This document shows positions 1-8,516 of a stretch of 64,000 bases of DNA, one piece after another (position 1 is the first letter of the stretch; every line of letters begins with the position of its first letter). A program made the position numbers and the translations under genes. Source of the stretch: Gemmatimonadota bacterium (GTDB lineage Bacteria > Gemmatimonadota > Gemmatimonadetes > Gemmatimonadales > Gemmatimonadaceae); assembly GCA_016719105.1 (NCBI GenBank), contig JADKAQ010000001.1, positions 682,001 through 746,000 of the forward strand, in the 5' to 3' direction. The notes under the pieces were generated by a model, which saw only the letters and a program-made list of their open reading frames with translations, was not told the origin of the DNA and did not search any database.

Positions 1-18
1 CATGGTCGTCGTGGCCAT
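1..18 (-). CDS. Hydrogenase large subunit, first codons only (partial)
   Basis: An ATG at 18-16 opens a minus-strand reading frame (Met-Ala-Thr-Thr-Thr-Met) that runs off the left edge. It lies 25 bases beyond the stop codon of the [NiFe] hydrogenase small subunit on the same strand. In this enzyme family the large, nickel-bearing subunit normally follows the small one, so this is probably its start. Only six codons are visible and no clear ribosome binding site precedes them, so the identity rests on position alone. Confidence 0.45.
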
Positions 19-43
19 TACGTATGCTCTGTGTCGAGGGTGA

Positions 44-1015
44 TCAGACGACGAACATGTCTTCTTTCGCCCACTTGGGCGCCGCGATGCGCGCCGCCGC
101 TGCATGGGCCATGTACGACACATGGTCGGTCCCGCTCGGGACTTCCTTCGGGATCGTGCCGCTGATCTTCTGCGTCTTGAAGACCGTTCCCGGCTTGAGG
201 TCGTGGAACGGGAACTCCGGCTCGGTGCACCCGGTGCAGGGCATCCCGGCGCGCGTCTTGGACGACTGGCGATTCCAGAGGATGCGGTTGCACGGCGAGT
301 GCGTCATCGGGCCGCGGCAGCCGAGTTCGTAGAACAGGCACCCCTGACGGGTCCCCTGGCCGAACTCCATCGTCGACTGCTTGTACTCGAAGTACTGCAC
401 GCGCGTGCAGCCGGTCTGCGTGAACGTCTTGAAGAACGTCACCGGGCGCTGCAGTTCGTCGAGCGCGATGTCGCCGGCGCGACCGGCCGCGATGGCCACC
501 AGGATCTGCGTGACCCAGTCCGGATGCGCGGGGCATCCCGGGATGTTGACCACCGGCAGTCCCCACTTGGACTTGAAATCCGCGCCCAGGAAGCCGCCGT
601 GGTTCCGCTTGAGGTACTGGAGCCCGACGTTGTCGACCGGGTTCGGCTCCGTGGCGGGGATCCCGCCCCAGCACGCGCAGTCGCCCAGCGCGACCACCGC
701 CCCGGCCTGCGCCGCGAGTTCGCGAACCCAGTCCTTCATCGGACGGTCGGCGAACATGTTGAAGCGTCCCGTTCCGTTGGGCCCGAGGATCACCGTCCCC
801 TCAAAGACGAACAGGTCGAGCTGCTTCCGCCCAGCGGCGAGATCGTGCAGCAACCGCTGCGCGTTCTCGCCCATTTCCATGCCCAGCGAGGGATGCCACA
901 GCAGGTCGATGCCGAAGTCGGTCACCAAGTCGCACGCACTCGGTTCCTCGGCGTTGAGGAACGACATCGTGTTTCCGGAACACGCGCCGCCCTGCAGCCA
1001 CAACACGGTTGCCAT
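44..1015 (-). CDS. [NiFe] uptake hydrogenase small subunit, cytosolic high-affinity type
   Basis: Iron-sulfur electron-transfer subunit of a hydrogen-oxidising [NiFe] hydrogenase; 323 residues. It has no twin-arginine signal and no C-terminal anchor, so it acts on the cytoplasmic side. Cysteines are at about 12, 113, 115, 161, 203, 226, 233, 242, 260 and 263. The usual CxxC pair of the proximal cluster is replaced by C12-S-G-N15, a trait of the group 1h and 2a hydrogenases that consume trace or atmospheric H2. The C-terminal GMPCTGCTEPEFPF block is typical of those groups; choosing between 1h and 2a needs a tree. A strong AAGGAGA site sits 7 bases before the ATG. The gene follows the regulator pair on the same strand after an 85-base gap. 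Confidence 0.93.
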   Translation of the reverse strand: MATVLWLQGGACSGNTMSFLNAEEPSACDLVTDFGIDLLWHPSLGMEMGENAQRLLHDLAAGRKQLDLFVFEGTVILGPNGTGRFNMFADRPMKDWVRELAAQAGAVVALGDCACWGGIPATEPNPVDNVGLQYLKRNHGGFLGADFKSKWGLPVVNIPGCPAHPDWVTQILVAIAAGRAGDIALDELQRPVTFFKTFTQTGCTRVQYFEYKQSTMEFGQGTRQGCLFYELGCRGPMTHSPCNRILWNRQSSKTRAGMPCTGCTEPEFPFHDLKPGTVFKTQKISGTIPKEVPSGTDHVSYMAHAAAARIAAPKWAKEDMFVV

Positions 1016-1100
1016 TACGAGTCTCCTTCCCCATGTAAAGGATGGGTCAATCGAACGGCGCCACGTTGTCGCCGAGCCAGCAGGGCGACAATAGCAAGAA

Positions 1101-1757
1101 CTAGGTAGCGCCCCCGCCAGCGGCCGTGCGCGGCAGCAGGATCAGCCCGCGCTGCGACGCCACGCGGATCAGCTCCACCTGATTGTGCACCCCCAGCTTC
1201 TGCATCAGGTTCGCCCGGTGCCGGGTCGCCGTGTGCGGCGAGATGTTGAGCTGTTCCGCCACCTCCTGTGTCGTGTGCCCGTTGGCGATGAGCTGCAGGA
1301 CCTCGCGTTCCCGCGTCGTGAGCTGCGAGGGATTCGTCGCCGCCGCGTGCACCTGCGACCGATCGATCGTCGACGCCACGTAGCGCTGCCCGCGCATCAC
1401 GGCCTCCAGCGCGTGGAACAGCTCGTCGTCCATCGCGTCCTTGAGCAGGTAGCCATCGGCTCCGTCGTTCATCGCCTGCGCCACGAAGTGCGCCTCGTCA
1501 TACATCGAGAGGATCAGCACCCTCGGGCGGATGGGAAGGGTGCGCAGGCGACGCAACGTCTCCAGCCCGTCCATGCGCGGCATCGACATGTCGAGGATGA
1601 CGACGTCGGGCTTCTCCTGCATGGCGCTCACGATCGCCGCCTCCCCGGACCCCGCCTCCGCGACGACGCGAAAGCGCCCGTCGGTGTGGAGGAGCGCCGC
1701 GAGCCCGCGCCGAACGAGGGCGTGGTCATCGACCAGGAGAATGCGATGCGGGGCCAT
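1101..1757 (-). CDS. NarL/FixJ-family response regulator
   Basis: DNA-binding response regulator of 218 residues. The receiver domain spans residues 4-120, with the acidic pair D10/D11, the phospho-acceptor Asp in VVILDMSMP at about 56 and the conserved Lys of LLKDA near 106. A LuxR-type helix-turn-helix follows at about 150-205 (LTTREREVLQLIANG, then SPHTATRHRANLMQKL). The ATG overlaps the kinase stop as TGATG, so the two are translationally coupled partners. The gene lies between the hyp maturation genes and the hydrogenase structural genes, so control of hydrogenase expression is the likely role; this is inferred from position. Confidence 0.93.
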   Translation of the reverse strand: MAPHRILLVDDHALVRRGLAALLHTDGRFRVVAEAGSGEAAIVSAMQEKPDVVILDMSMPRMDGLETLRRLRTLPIRPRVLILSMYDEAHFVAQAMNDGADGYLLKDAMDDELFHALEAVMRGQRYVASTIDRSQVHAAATNPSQLTTREREVLQLIANGHTTQEVAEQLNISPHTATRHRANLMQKLGVHNQVELIRVASQRGLILLPRTAAGGGAT

Positions 1758-3493
1758 CAGCGGGGGGGAACCTTGACCAGGAGCGTCGCACCGTGCCCAG
1801 CGCTGCTCGTCACGGCGAATTCGCCACCCAGCATCCCCACCCGCTCGCGAATGCCGAGCAACCCCAATCCGCCGCTGGTGGCCGTGGGATCGAAGCCGCA
1901 GCCGTCGTCGTGGATGCGCAAGTAGAGCATCCGGTCGCAGAGCCCTAACGAGATGTCGACCTGCGCGGCGTCGGCATGGTTGGCGACGTTGGTCAACGCC
2001 TCCTGCGTGATGCGGAAGAGCGCGGTCTCCATGTCCGGTGCCAGGCGCGACGGGAGGCTCGCGAGGTCGAGCGAGACGACGAGGCCCGAGCGGTCGCCCG
2101 CTTCCTGCGCCAACTGCTGCAACGCGGCGTGCAGGCCGAGCTGGTCCAGCGTGGGAGGGCGCAGGCGGCGCGCCAGCGTGCGCAGTCGCGCCGTCGCCTG
2201 GTTCACCTCGTTGCGCAGCTGTGCCAGCGGCTCCTTGATGGCCGGGAGGCTGTCGGGCACCGAGTGCGCCATCGCCTGCAGGGCGAGCTTGACCCCGACC
2301 AGCGCCTGTCCCGCCTCGTCGTGGAGTTCGCGGGCAATGTGCTGGCGTTCCGCCTCGAGGCGGTTCACGTGGTGCGCCGACAAGGCGCGGACCTCGTCGT
2401 TCTTGGCGGCGAGCGCCCCCACGAGTCGCGCGTTCTCGATGGCGACGGCCGTCGTGTTGGCCAACGATTCGAGGAAGGCGGCGTCGTGCCACGTGAACGG
2501 CTGGCCGCCGTCGCCGCGATGCAGCTCGAAGAAGCCCAGCACCTGATGCTCGCTGTTCTTGATCGGAACGCAGAGCGCGTACCGCACCTCGCCTCGCAGC
2601 TCCTCATCGGCCAGGCGGTCGTCGGGATAGTCGGCCGCGAGATACGGGAACTCGTTCTCGAGCACGTAGCCCGGAAGCCCCGCCTGACGCGTCCATCGAC
2701 GCGGCGCCTCACACCACGCCCCGTGCCGCCAGCGTGCCTGTGAGACCATCACCAGGTCGTCGCTCGACTCGTCGCGCTCGGCGAGTCCTGCGCGCCCCCC
2801 GTCGGCGTTGAGAAAGCGTGCCGTGTGTTCGACCATGTCACGCACCAGCGTCGACGGGTCGCGCTGCTGGTTGACCGCCGCGCTGAACGCCAGCAGCGCC
2901 TCCATGCCGCGCGTCCATTCGCCGAGCTGGTCGAGCAGGATGGCGCGATCGAAGCCCACGACCGCCTGCTGGGCGATCGTCTCGAGGAGGCGAACGTCGA
3001 GGGGGCCGAACCCGGTCCCGACCCGCCGGTCGGCCGCCAGGAGCACGGCCACCGCCTGTCCCTGGTGATGCAGGGCAGGGACGACCACGGCCTGCCGAGC
3101 CCCCATTTCGTCCAGGGCGATCCCCGCCCCGGCAATCAGCGACGTCGCATCGTGCCCCACGAACAGCTGCCGGCGCTGGGCCACCCACTCCAGCAGCGCC
3201 CGCTGCGAATCGTTGGGCTGATCGTGCGTGATGCCCACGCCGTGCCGGGCGGTCGCCGATACCGTGACCTGATCGTTCACGACCATGGCCACGGTCGCCC
3301 ACTCGCAGCGCATGGTCAGCACCACCTGCTGCGCCAGCGCCTGCGTGAGTTCGCGCGCATCGGGCTCCTGCGCCACCGCGCGCGCCGCGGCGTGCAGCGA
3401 GTCGACGGCTCCTCGCGCGCGGTCCATCCCGTCGCCGCCCACCGGCGGCGTGACTCCTCCCCCCGAAACTGTCGCTCCGGGGGGCGCGGTCAT
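1757..3493 (-). CDS. Two-GAF sensor histidine kinase in the hydrogenase operon
   Basis: Soluble sensor kinase of 578 residues with no membrane segment. Two GAF-like sensory domains occupy roughly residues 40-190 and 210-360. A HisKA_3 dimerisation domain follows, with the phospho-acceptor His391 in ARELHDEAGQ, then an HATPase domain (N-box QEALTNVANHA, G-box DDGCGF and GLGLLGIRERV). This GAF-GAF-HisKA_3 layout matches the DosS/DosT type of redox or gas sensor paired with NarL-type regulators. The ATG at 3493 overlaps the hypB stop as ATGA, and the 3' end overlaps the regulator start. The ligand cannot be read from the sequence. Confidence 0.92.
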   Translation of the reverse strand: MTAPPGATVSGGGVTPPVGGDGMDRARGAVDSLHAAARAVAQEPDARELTQALAQQVVLTMRCEWATVAMVVNDQVTVSATARHGVGITHDQPNDSQRALLEWVAQRRQLFVGHDATSLIAGAGIALDEMGARQAVVVPALHHQGQAVAVLLAADRRVGTGFGPLDVRLLETIAQQAVVGFDRAILLDQLGEWTRGMEALLAFSAAVNQQRDPSTLVRDMVEHTARFLNADGGRAGLAERDESSDDLVMVSQARWRHGAWCEAPRRWTRQAGLPGYVLENEFPYLAADYPDDRLADEELRGEVRYALCVPIKNSEHQVLGFFELHRGDGGQPFTWHDAAFLESLANTTAVAIENARLVGALAAKNDEVRALSAHHVNRLEAERQHIARELHDEAGQALVGVKLALQAMAHSVPDSLPAIKEPLAQLRNEVNQATARLRTLARRLRPPTLDQLGLHAALQQLAQEAGDRSGLVVSLDLASLPSRLAPDMETALFRITQEALTNVANHADAAQVDISLGLCDRMLYLRIHDDGCGFDPTATSGGLGLLGIRERVGMLGGEFAVTSSAGHGATLLVKVPPR

Positions 3494-4185
3494 GCCGGGG
3501 CGGTCGCGCCGCGCTGCGCGACCCACGCCGCGCGCCGTTCCTGCAGCAGCGTCATCCACGCCGCCATCCCGGTCCCGCGCTTCGACGACACTTCGAGGAT
3601 CGTCATCCCCGGCCGTACCTCGCGAATGGCCGTGTGCGCCGCCTCGCGATCGAACTCGCACGCCTCGGCCAGGTCCATCTTGGTGATGAGCGCGACGTCG
3701 GCCGAGTTGAACATCGTGGGATACTTGAGCGGCTTGTCCTCGCCCTCCGTCACCGACAACAGCGCCACGCGCAACGCTTCGCCGAGATCGTAGCTCGCCG
3801 GGCACACCAGGTTGCCGACGTTCTCGATGAAGAGGAAGTCGAGCGACGCCAGGTCCCAGTCGCCCAGGAATTCCCCGATCATCTCCGCCTCGAGATGGCA
3901 GCGCCCATGCGTGTTGATCTGTCGCGCGGGGGCACCGCTCCGCGCCAGTCGTTTGGCGTCGTTGTCGGTCTCGAGGTCGCCCACGAGCGCCGCGGCCTTG
4001 ATCCCCGACGACACCAGGTCGGTGAGCGTGCGCTCAAGGAACTGCGTCTTTCCCGTCCCTGGACTCGACACGAGGTTCACCACGTACACCCCCGCCTGCT
4101 CGAACCGGCTCCGGAGCGCGCGCGCGAGTTCGTCGTTCTTCTTGAGGATCCCCGCGCGAACTTCGACGATGCGCGTCTGGCTCAT
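3490..4185 (-). CDS. hypB: Hydrogenase nickel-incorporation GTPase HypB
   Basis: GTPase that works with HypA to load nickel into the hydrogenase large subunit; 231 residues. The P-loop is SSPGTGKT near residue 40, and the metal-site segment HGRCHLEAEM supplies the Cys-His pair used at the dimer interface. IENVGNLVCPAS and LITKMDLAE are typical HypB blocks, the latter acting as the guanine-specificity motif. The His-rich nickel-storage stretch and N-terminal CxxCGC motif of some HypB proteins are absent, so this is a minimal form. It overlaps hypA by 4 bases (ATGA) and the downstream kinase by 4 bases. Confidence 0.96.
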   Translation of the reverse strand: MSQTRIVEVRAGILKKNDELARALRSRFEQAGVYVVNLVSSPGTGKTQFLERTLTDLVSSGIKAAALVGDLETDNDAKRLARSGAPARQINTHGRCHLEAEMIGEFLGDWDLASLDFLFIENVGNLVCPASYDLGEALRVALLSVTEGEDKPLKYPTMFNSADVALITKMDLAEACEFDREAAHTAIREVRPGMTILEVSSKRGTGMAAWMTLLQERRAAWVAQRGATAPA

Positions 4186-4529
4186 GGCTCAATCTCCAAC
4201 GAGGCAATCTCCATCTCGCGCCCCTGCCGGATCTCCCCGCATGGGGTGTCGCACGTGGGACAGCGAAAGCGCTGCACCCCGGGCAACTCGACTTCCATCA
4301 GGCAATGCGCGCACCACACGATCAATGGTAGCTCGACAATCTCGAGGCGCGAGCCTTCCAGCGGCGTTCCCTGCGTCGCAAGGTCATAACAGAAGAGCAG
4401 GGCGCCTGGCTCCACTCCGGCCAGGCGCCCCACCTTGAGCTGCACCGACACCACCCGTTGTGCGTTGGCCCGCTGGGCCGCCTCCGACGCTTGCTCGACG
4501 ATTCCGTGGGCCAGTGACAGCTCGTGCAT
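4182..4529 (-). CDS. hypA: Hydrogenase maturation nickel metallochaperone HypA
   Basis: Nickel metallochaperone of 115 residues, the normal HypA length. It starts MHELSLA, which includes the nickel-binding His2, and carries the structural zinc motif as two CxxC pairs (CAHC about residue 73, CPTC about residue 90). It partners with HypB, encoded directly after it with a 4-base overlap. Six bases separate its start from the stop of the DUF1641 gene upstream, so the genes form one transcription unit. Confidence 0.96.
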   Translation of the reverse strand: MHELSLAHGIVEQASEAAQRANAQRVVSVQLKVGRLAGVEPGALLFCYDLATQGTPLEGSRLEIVELPLIVWCAHCLMEVELPGVQRFRCPTCDTPCGEIRQGREMEIASLEIEP

Positions 4530-4535
4530 CGACCT

Positions 4536-5321
4536 CTACTTGAGGGACTGCCCGTAGGCCTTGGCCACGCGCAGCAGGAAGTCCAGGGCCCGATTCACAT
4601 CCGGATCCTTAAGCTCGCGCATGAGCGCGAACACGCCAAGCTGCCTCGGCGCATGTTTGTGCGACTTCGCCTCGTCGTACGACTGTGCCGCCGATCGGCC
4701 GATGGAGCCGAGCACCGCGACGGTCTTCGTCTCCAGCATTCCGGAGGCGATCAGCGTCTTGCCCGCGTCCACCAGTGGCGGCAACGCCGTGAGGACCTCA
4801 CGCACCTTCTGCACGTCGATGTTCGGCACGACGCCACGGAGGTCGTCCGCTCCCTGGGCCAGCGCCTGCGCGATGTCGTCACCACGCCGCAGCCAGCCGT
4901 CCAGCGCTTCGAGCGTGAAGACGGCCAGCTCGAGTCGCTCGATGAGCGCCTTGATGGAGCCGATCGTCTTCTCGTCGCCCAGCTTCTCCAGGATCCCCGA
5001 CTCCATCAGGCGCGCGAACGCGGGGTTGTCGGTGGCGTCGGCCAGCTTGACCCCCGCCTTGGCGAGCTTCGGCAGCTTCTCCACCACTTCCGCCGTCCCC
5101 GCCTCTCCTGCCAGCTTGCGCAGATCGGCCATGCTCGAGGCGACCGAATCGGCCACTACGTTGGCGCGTCCGAGGAAGCCGTCGAGCGCTTCGGCGACGA
5201 AGGCGATGACGTCCAATCGGTCCAGGAGGCGGTTGAGCGCCTCCACGGTCTTCTCCTCGGAGAGGCGGGCCAGCAACTGCTCTTGAGCTGTAGTGCTCGG
5301 CGGGGGGAGGGTGATCCCCAT
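4536..5321 (-). CDS. DUF1641 family protein with an internal duplication
   Basis: All-helical protein of 261 residues with no signal peptide or membrane segment. The C-terminal block QLGVFALMRELKDPDVNRAL matches the DUF1641 signature, a family often found beside oxidoreductases. Residues about 16-70 and 110-164 are two copies of one motif: both contain EKT, an ALDG(F/W)L core and end in ADLR or DDLR. A good GGAGG site precedes the ATG. It is the promoter-proximal gene of the hydrogenase operon, directly before hypA. Function is unknown; an accessory or electron-coupling role is inference from position. Confidence 0.82.
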   Translation of the reverse strand: MGITLPPPSTTAQEQLLARLSEEKTVEALNRLLDRLDVIAFVAEALDGFLGRANVVADSVASSMADLRKLAGEAGTAEVVEKLPKLAKAGVKLADATDNPAFARLMESGILEKLGDEKTIGSIKALIERLELAVFTLEALDGWLRRGDDIAQALAQGADDLRGVVPNIDVQKVREVLTALPPLVDAGKTLIASGMLETKTVAVLGSIGRSAAQSYDEAKSHKHAPRQLGVFALMRELKDPDVNRALDFLLRVAKAYGQSLK

Positions 5322-5433
5322 TGTGGTCCTCCGGTAGCGGGGTTCGGGCGATGCCGGGACACAGTATGGCCCGCCGCCCTCACGCGTTATGGCATGAACA
5401 TGCTATTCCGACCACCCGGGCTTCGGCCACAAC
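5322..5433. promoter_or_regulatory. Divergent promoter region between the hydrogenase operon and hypF
   Basis: These 112 bases separate the first gene of the minus-strand hydrogenase operon from hypF on the plus strand, so promoters for both must lie here or inside the gene ends. I could not identify a convincing -35/-10 pair. A TGGCAT...TGCTA string at 5390-5405 resembles a sigma-54 site but its spacing is one base short. The region is the natural place for the operon's response regulator to bind. Confidence 0.5.
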
Positions 5434-7773
5434 GTGGCGATCATGACCGCCGGCCCCGTGCTGCCCCCCATGGCGATCGTTAGGCGCCACGTGCACGTGC
5501 GCGGGGTCGTGCAGGGGGTCGGCTTCCGACCCTTCGCCCATGCCCTCGCCGGCCGCTTCGGCGTCGGCGGACACGTCGGCAACGACGGCGCCGGGGTCTT
5601 CCTCGAACTCGAGGGAGAAGAATCGCGGGTGGACGCCTTTCTCGAGGCCCTGCGGGTCGAAGCACCCCCCCTCGCCCGCATCGAGTCAGTGCACGCCGTC
5701 GCCCTCGCCCCTCGTGGGGAGACGGCCTTCCGCATCCTCGCCAGCGCGGCGACCCCGGGCGCCGTGACCCCCGTCGCCGCCGACGTGGCGCCGTGCGCCG
5801 ACTGCCTGCGGGAACTCGAGGATCCCGCCGACCGGCGCTATCGCTACCCGTTCATCAATTGCACCAACTGCGGTCCGCGGTACTCCATCGTGCGTGACGT
5901 GCCGTACGATCGGCCGAACACGACGATGGCGGGCTTCGTCATGTGCGAGGCGTGCCAACGTGAGTACGACGCCCCGGACAACCGACGCTTTCACGCGCAG
6001 CCGAATGCCTGCCCCACGTGCGGTCCGACGCTCGCCTGGCACCGGATCGACGTCCCGGACGCCGCGCCTGAGGTGGGCGAGGCGGCGATGCGGGAAGCGC
6101 TCGCCATGCTTACGCGCGGCGGCACCGTGGCGGTGAAGGGGGTGGGGGGCTTTCACCTCGCGTGCGATGCGACGCGTGAGGACGCCGTGGCGCGGTTGCG
6201 CGCGCGCAAGCAACGGGCGGAGAAGCCGCTCGCCCTGCTCGTCGCCGATGTCGCGACGGCCCGTCGGTTCGCGACCGTCTCCCCTGCCGAGGCGACGCTC
6301 CTGCAGGCCCCGGAGCGTCCCATCGTCCTGCTCGCGCGCCGCACGGCGCCCGACCACCCCCTCGCCTCCAGCGTCGCCCCCGGCCAATCGACGCTCGGCG
6401 TGATGCTGCCGCCGTCGCCGCTGCATCACCTGCTTGCCGCCTTTGGGCCCCTCGTGCTCACGTCGGGGAACCTCAGCGAGGAGCCGATCGCCCGCGACAA
6501 CGATGAGGCGCTCACGCGCCTCGCCCCGATCGTCGACGGCTTCCTGACGCACGATCGTCCGATCCATGTGGTGTGCGACGATTCTGTAGTGCGCGTCCAC
6601 GAGGAAGGCGAGCTTCCGATACGCCGGTCGCGCGGCTACGCCCCGTATCCGGTTCGCCTGCCGCATGCGGTGCCGTCTATCCTCGCGGTCGGCGCGGAAC
6701 TCAAGGCGACCGCGTGCCTCACGCGCGACCGGTACGCCTTCCTCACGCCGCACATCGGTGACCTGGGGAACCTCGAGACGATGGAAGCGATGGAGCGCGC
6801 CTGCCATCATCTGGAGCGCCTCTTTCGCGTGCGCCCCGCGCGCATCGCCTGCGACCTGCATCCGGGCTATCGCTCGACGCAGTGGGCGCGCACCATCGCC
6901 GCCGAGCGTGGGCTCCCCGTGGTCGCGGTCCAGCATCATCACGCGCATCTGGCCGCCCTGTTCACCGAACACGCCCTTGCGCCTGACGAGCCCCTCCTCG
7001 CCTTTGTCTTCGACGGCACCGGCTACGGGACCGATGGAACGATCTGGGGGGGGGAAGTCTTGCTCGGCGACGTGCGAGGCGTCGACCGGGTCGCGCACCT
7101 CGCCACGACCCCCCTTCCGGGAGGCGATGCCGCCGTCCGCCATCCCGCGCGTGTCGCGCTGGCCCAACTGTGGGCAGCAGGCTACGACTGGGATGGCACG
7201 GCCTCCGCGGCTGCCCTCGGCGTCACGGAGCGCCGCATCCTCCGCACCCAACTCGAGCGTCGGATCAACTGCGCCACGACCTCCTCGATGGGTCGGTTCC
7301 TCGACGCGGCCGCCTCGCTCGCCGGCGTGCGCCAGGCCGTGAGTTACGAGGGGCAGGCGGCGATTGAGTTCGAGGCCCTCGCCCTCGCGGGCGCCGACGG
7401 CGATGGCGATTATCACTTCCCGCTGAGCGGTGGGGACAGCGTCCCCGTCGTCTTCGACGGCGCCCACGTCCTGCAGCGGGTCGCGACCGACCGAGCGCGC
7501 GGCCGGTCGCCGCGCGATATTGCACGGGCGGTCCATGACGCGCTGGCGGCGTGCATCGTCGCCGTGGCCGATGCTGTGCGGGCGGCACGCGGCGTCAACC
7601 GCGTCGGGCTGACCGGCGGTGTGTTCCAGAACGTGCTCCTCCTCTCGCTCGCGACCGCGCGCCTGCGCGCCGCGGGATTCACTGTGTATACGCACCACCG
7701 GGTGCCACCTAACGACGGCGGGCTCGCGCTCGGACAGGCGATGGTCGCCGCCGCGACGGAGGACGTGTCATGA
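5434..7773 (+). CDS. hypF: Carbamoyltransferase HypF, hydrogenase maturation
   Basis: Makes the thiocarbamate on HypE that becomes the cyanide ligands of the [NiFe] site. About 767-779 residues, normal for HypF. Domains in order: acylphosphatase (VRGVVQGVGFRPFAHALA), two zinc fingers (CADC/CTNC and CEAC/CPTC), a YrdC-like adenylation domain, then a Kae1-like carbamoyltransferase domain (HHHAHLAALF, FDGTGYGTDG, LTGGVFQN). The start is uncertain: GTG at 5434, ATG at 5443 or ATG at 5470, which falls just before the conserved domain; none has a clear ribosome binding site. It overlaps the nickel permease by 4 bases. HypC, HypD and HypE are not in this window. Confidence 0.95.
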   Translation: MAIMTAGPVLPPMAIVRRHVHVRGVVQGVGFRPFAHALAGRFGVGGHVGNDGAGVFLELEGEESRVDAFLEALRVEAPPLARIESVHAVALAPRGETAFRILASAATPGAVTPVAADVAPCADCLRELEDPADRRYRYPFINCTNCGPRYSIVRDVPYDRPNTTMAGFVMCEACQREYDAPDNRRFHAQPNACPTCGPTLAWHRIDVPDAAPEVGEAAMREALAMLTRGGTVAVKGVGGFHLACDATREDAVARLRARKQRAEKPLALLVADVATARRFATVSPAEATLLQAPERPIVLLARRTAPDHPLASSVAPGQSTLGVMLPPSPLHHLLAAFGPLVLTSGNLSEEPIARDNDEALTRLAPIVDGFLTHDRPIHVVCDDSVVRVHEEGELPIRRSRGYAPYPVRLPHAVPSILAVGAELKATACLTRDRYAFLTPHIGDLGNLETMEAMERACHHLERLFRVRPARIACDLHPGYRSTQWARTIAAERGLPVVAVQHHHAHLAALFTEHALAPDEPLLAFVFDGTGYGTDGTIWGGEVLLGDVRGVDRVAHLATTPLPGGDAAVRHPARVALAQLWAAGYDWDGTASAAALGVTERRILRTQLERRINCATTSSMGRFLDAAASLAGVRQAVSYEGQAAIEFEALALAGADGDGDYHFPLSGGDSVPVVFDGAHVLQRVATDRARGRSPRDIARAVHDALAACIVAVADAVRAARGVNRVGLTGGVFQNVLLLSLATARLRAAGFTVYTHHRVPPNDGGLALGQAMVAAATEDVS

Positions 7774-8441
7774 ACGTGGGGATGCTGACGTTCGTCGGCG
7801 TGGGGTTCCTCGTCGGCTTCCGTCATGCCTTCGAGCCCGATCACCTCGCCGCCGTCACCACGCTGGCCACGCGTGGCCGCGGGCTGGGGCACGCCGCGCG
7901 GCTCGGCGTCGCGTGGGGGATCGGACACACGGCCAGCGTCGCCATCGTCGCCGTCGCCCTCATCGTGCTTGGCGTCCACGTCCCCGACCGCTTCTATCGC
8001 ATCGCCGAGATGGGCGTCGCCCTCCTGCTCGTCCTGCTCGGCGTCTCCACGCTCTGGGGCGAAGCGCGACGGCACCGTCGTGGGCTCGGCCTCCCGCACG
8101 CGCACGCCCACGACGCGCACGCTCCGCATTCGCACGACCCCGGCATCCGGACGGTGACACGCTCCCTCTGGTTTGGGGTCGCCCACGGCATGGCCGGAAG
8201 CGGCGCCGTCGTCGTGCTGCTCGTCGCCGCGGCCTCGTCCATCCAGGCGCAGTTTGGCTACCTCGCCGCGTTCGGGCTCGGCACGGTGGCGGGCATGTCG
8301 ACCGTCTCTTTCCTGACCGGCGCCGTCTCCGGCCTCGCCGCTGCGCGGAGCGACCGCGTCGCGAGCCGCATCCGCGTTGGCGCAGCGCTCGCCTCGTCGC
8401 TCGTTGGGGTGATGCTCGGGTGGCGGACCTTTCTCGGCTAG
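7770..8441 (+). CDS. Nickel/cobalt transporter, NiCoT/UreH-like permease
   Basis: Integral membrane protein of 223 residues with about six hydrophobic segments. It carries the nickel-permease signature GFRHAFEPDHLAAVT in the first helices and a matching GVAHGMAGSGAV further on. A His-rich cytoplasmic loop (HAHAHDAHAPHSH, about residues 110-122) probably handles metal. The ATG overlaps the hypF stop as ATGA, so it is coupled to hydrogenase maturation and most likely supplies nickel for the active site. Cobalt transport cannot be excluded from sequence. Confidence 0.87.
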   Translation: MNVGMLTFVGVGFLVGFRHAFEPDHLAAVTTLATRGRGLGHAARLGVAWGIGHTASVAIVAVALIVLGVHVPDRFYRIAEMGVALLLVLLGVSTLWGEARRHRRGLGLPHAHAHDAHAPHSHDPGIRTVTRSLWFGVAHGMAGSGAVVVLLVAAASSIQAQFGYLAAFGLGTVAGMSTVSFLTGAVSGLAAARSDRVASRIRVGAALASSLVGVMLGWRTFLG

Positions 8442-8516
8442 TGCCGAGCGCGCGTCGCCACGGGCTCCAGCTCCATTCGTTCGGCCAGCGCCGCTGAGGG
8501 GACGGCGCGCCGGCCA

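Noticed and set aside
5386..5408. Sigma-54-like TGGCAT-N-TGCTA upstream of hypF
   Set aside because: The GG and GC elements are 9 bases apart, not the required 10, and the operon's regulator is NarL-type rather than a sigma-54 activator.
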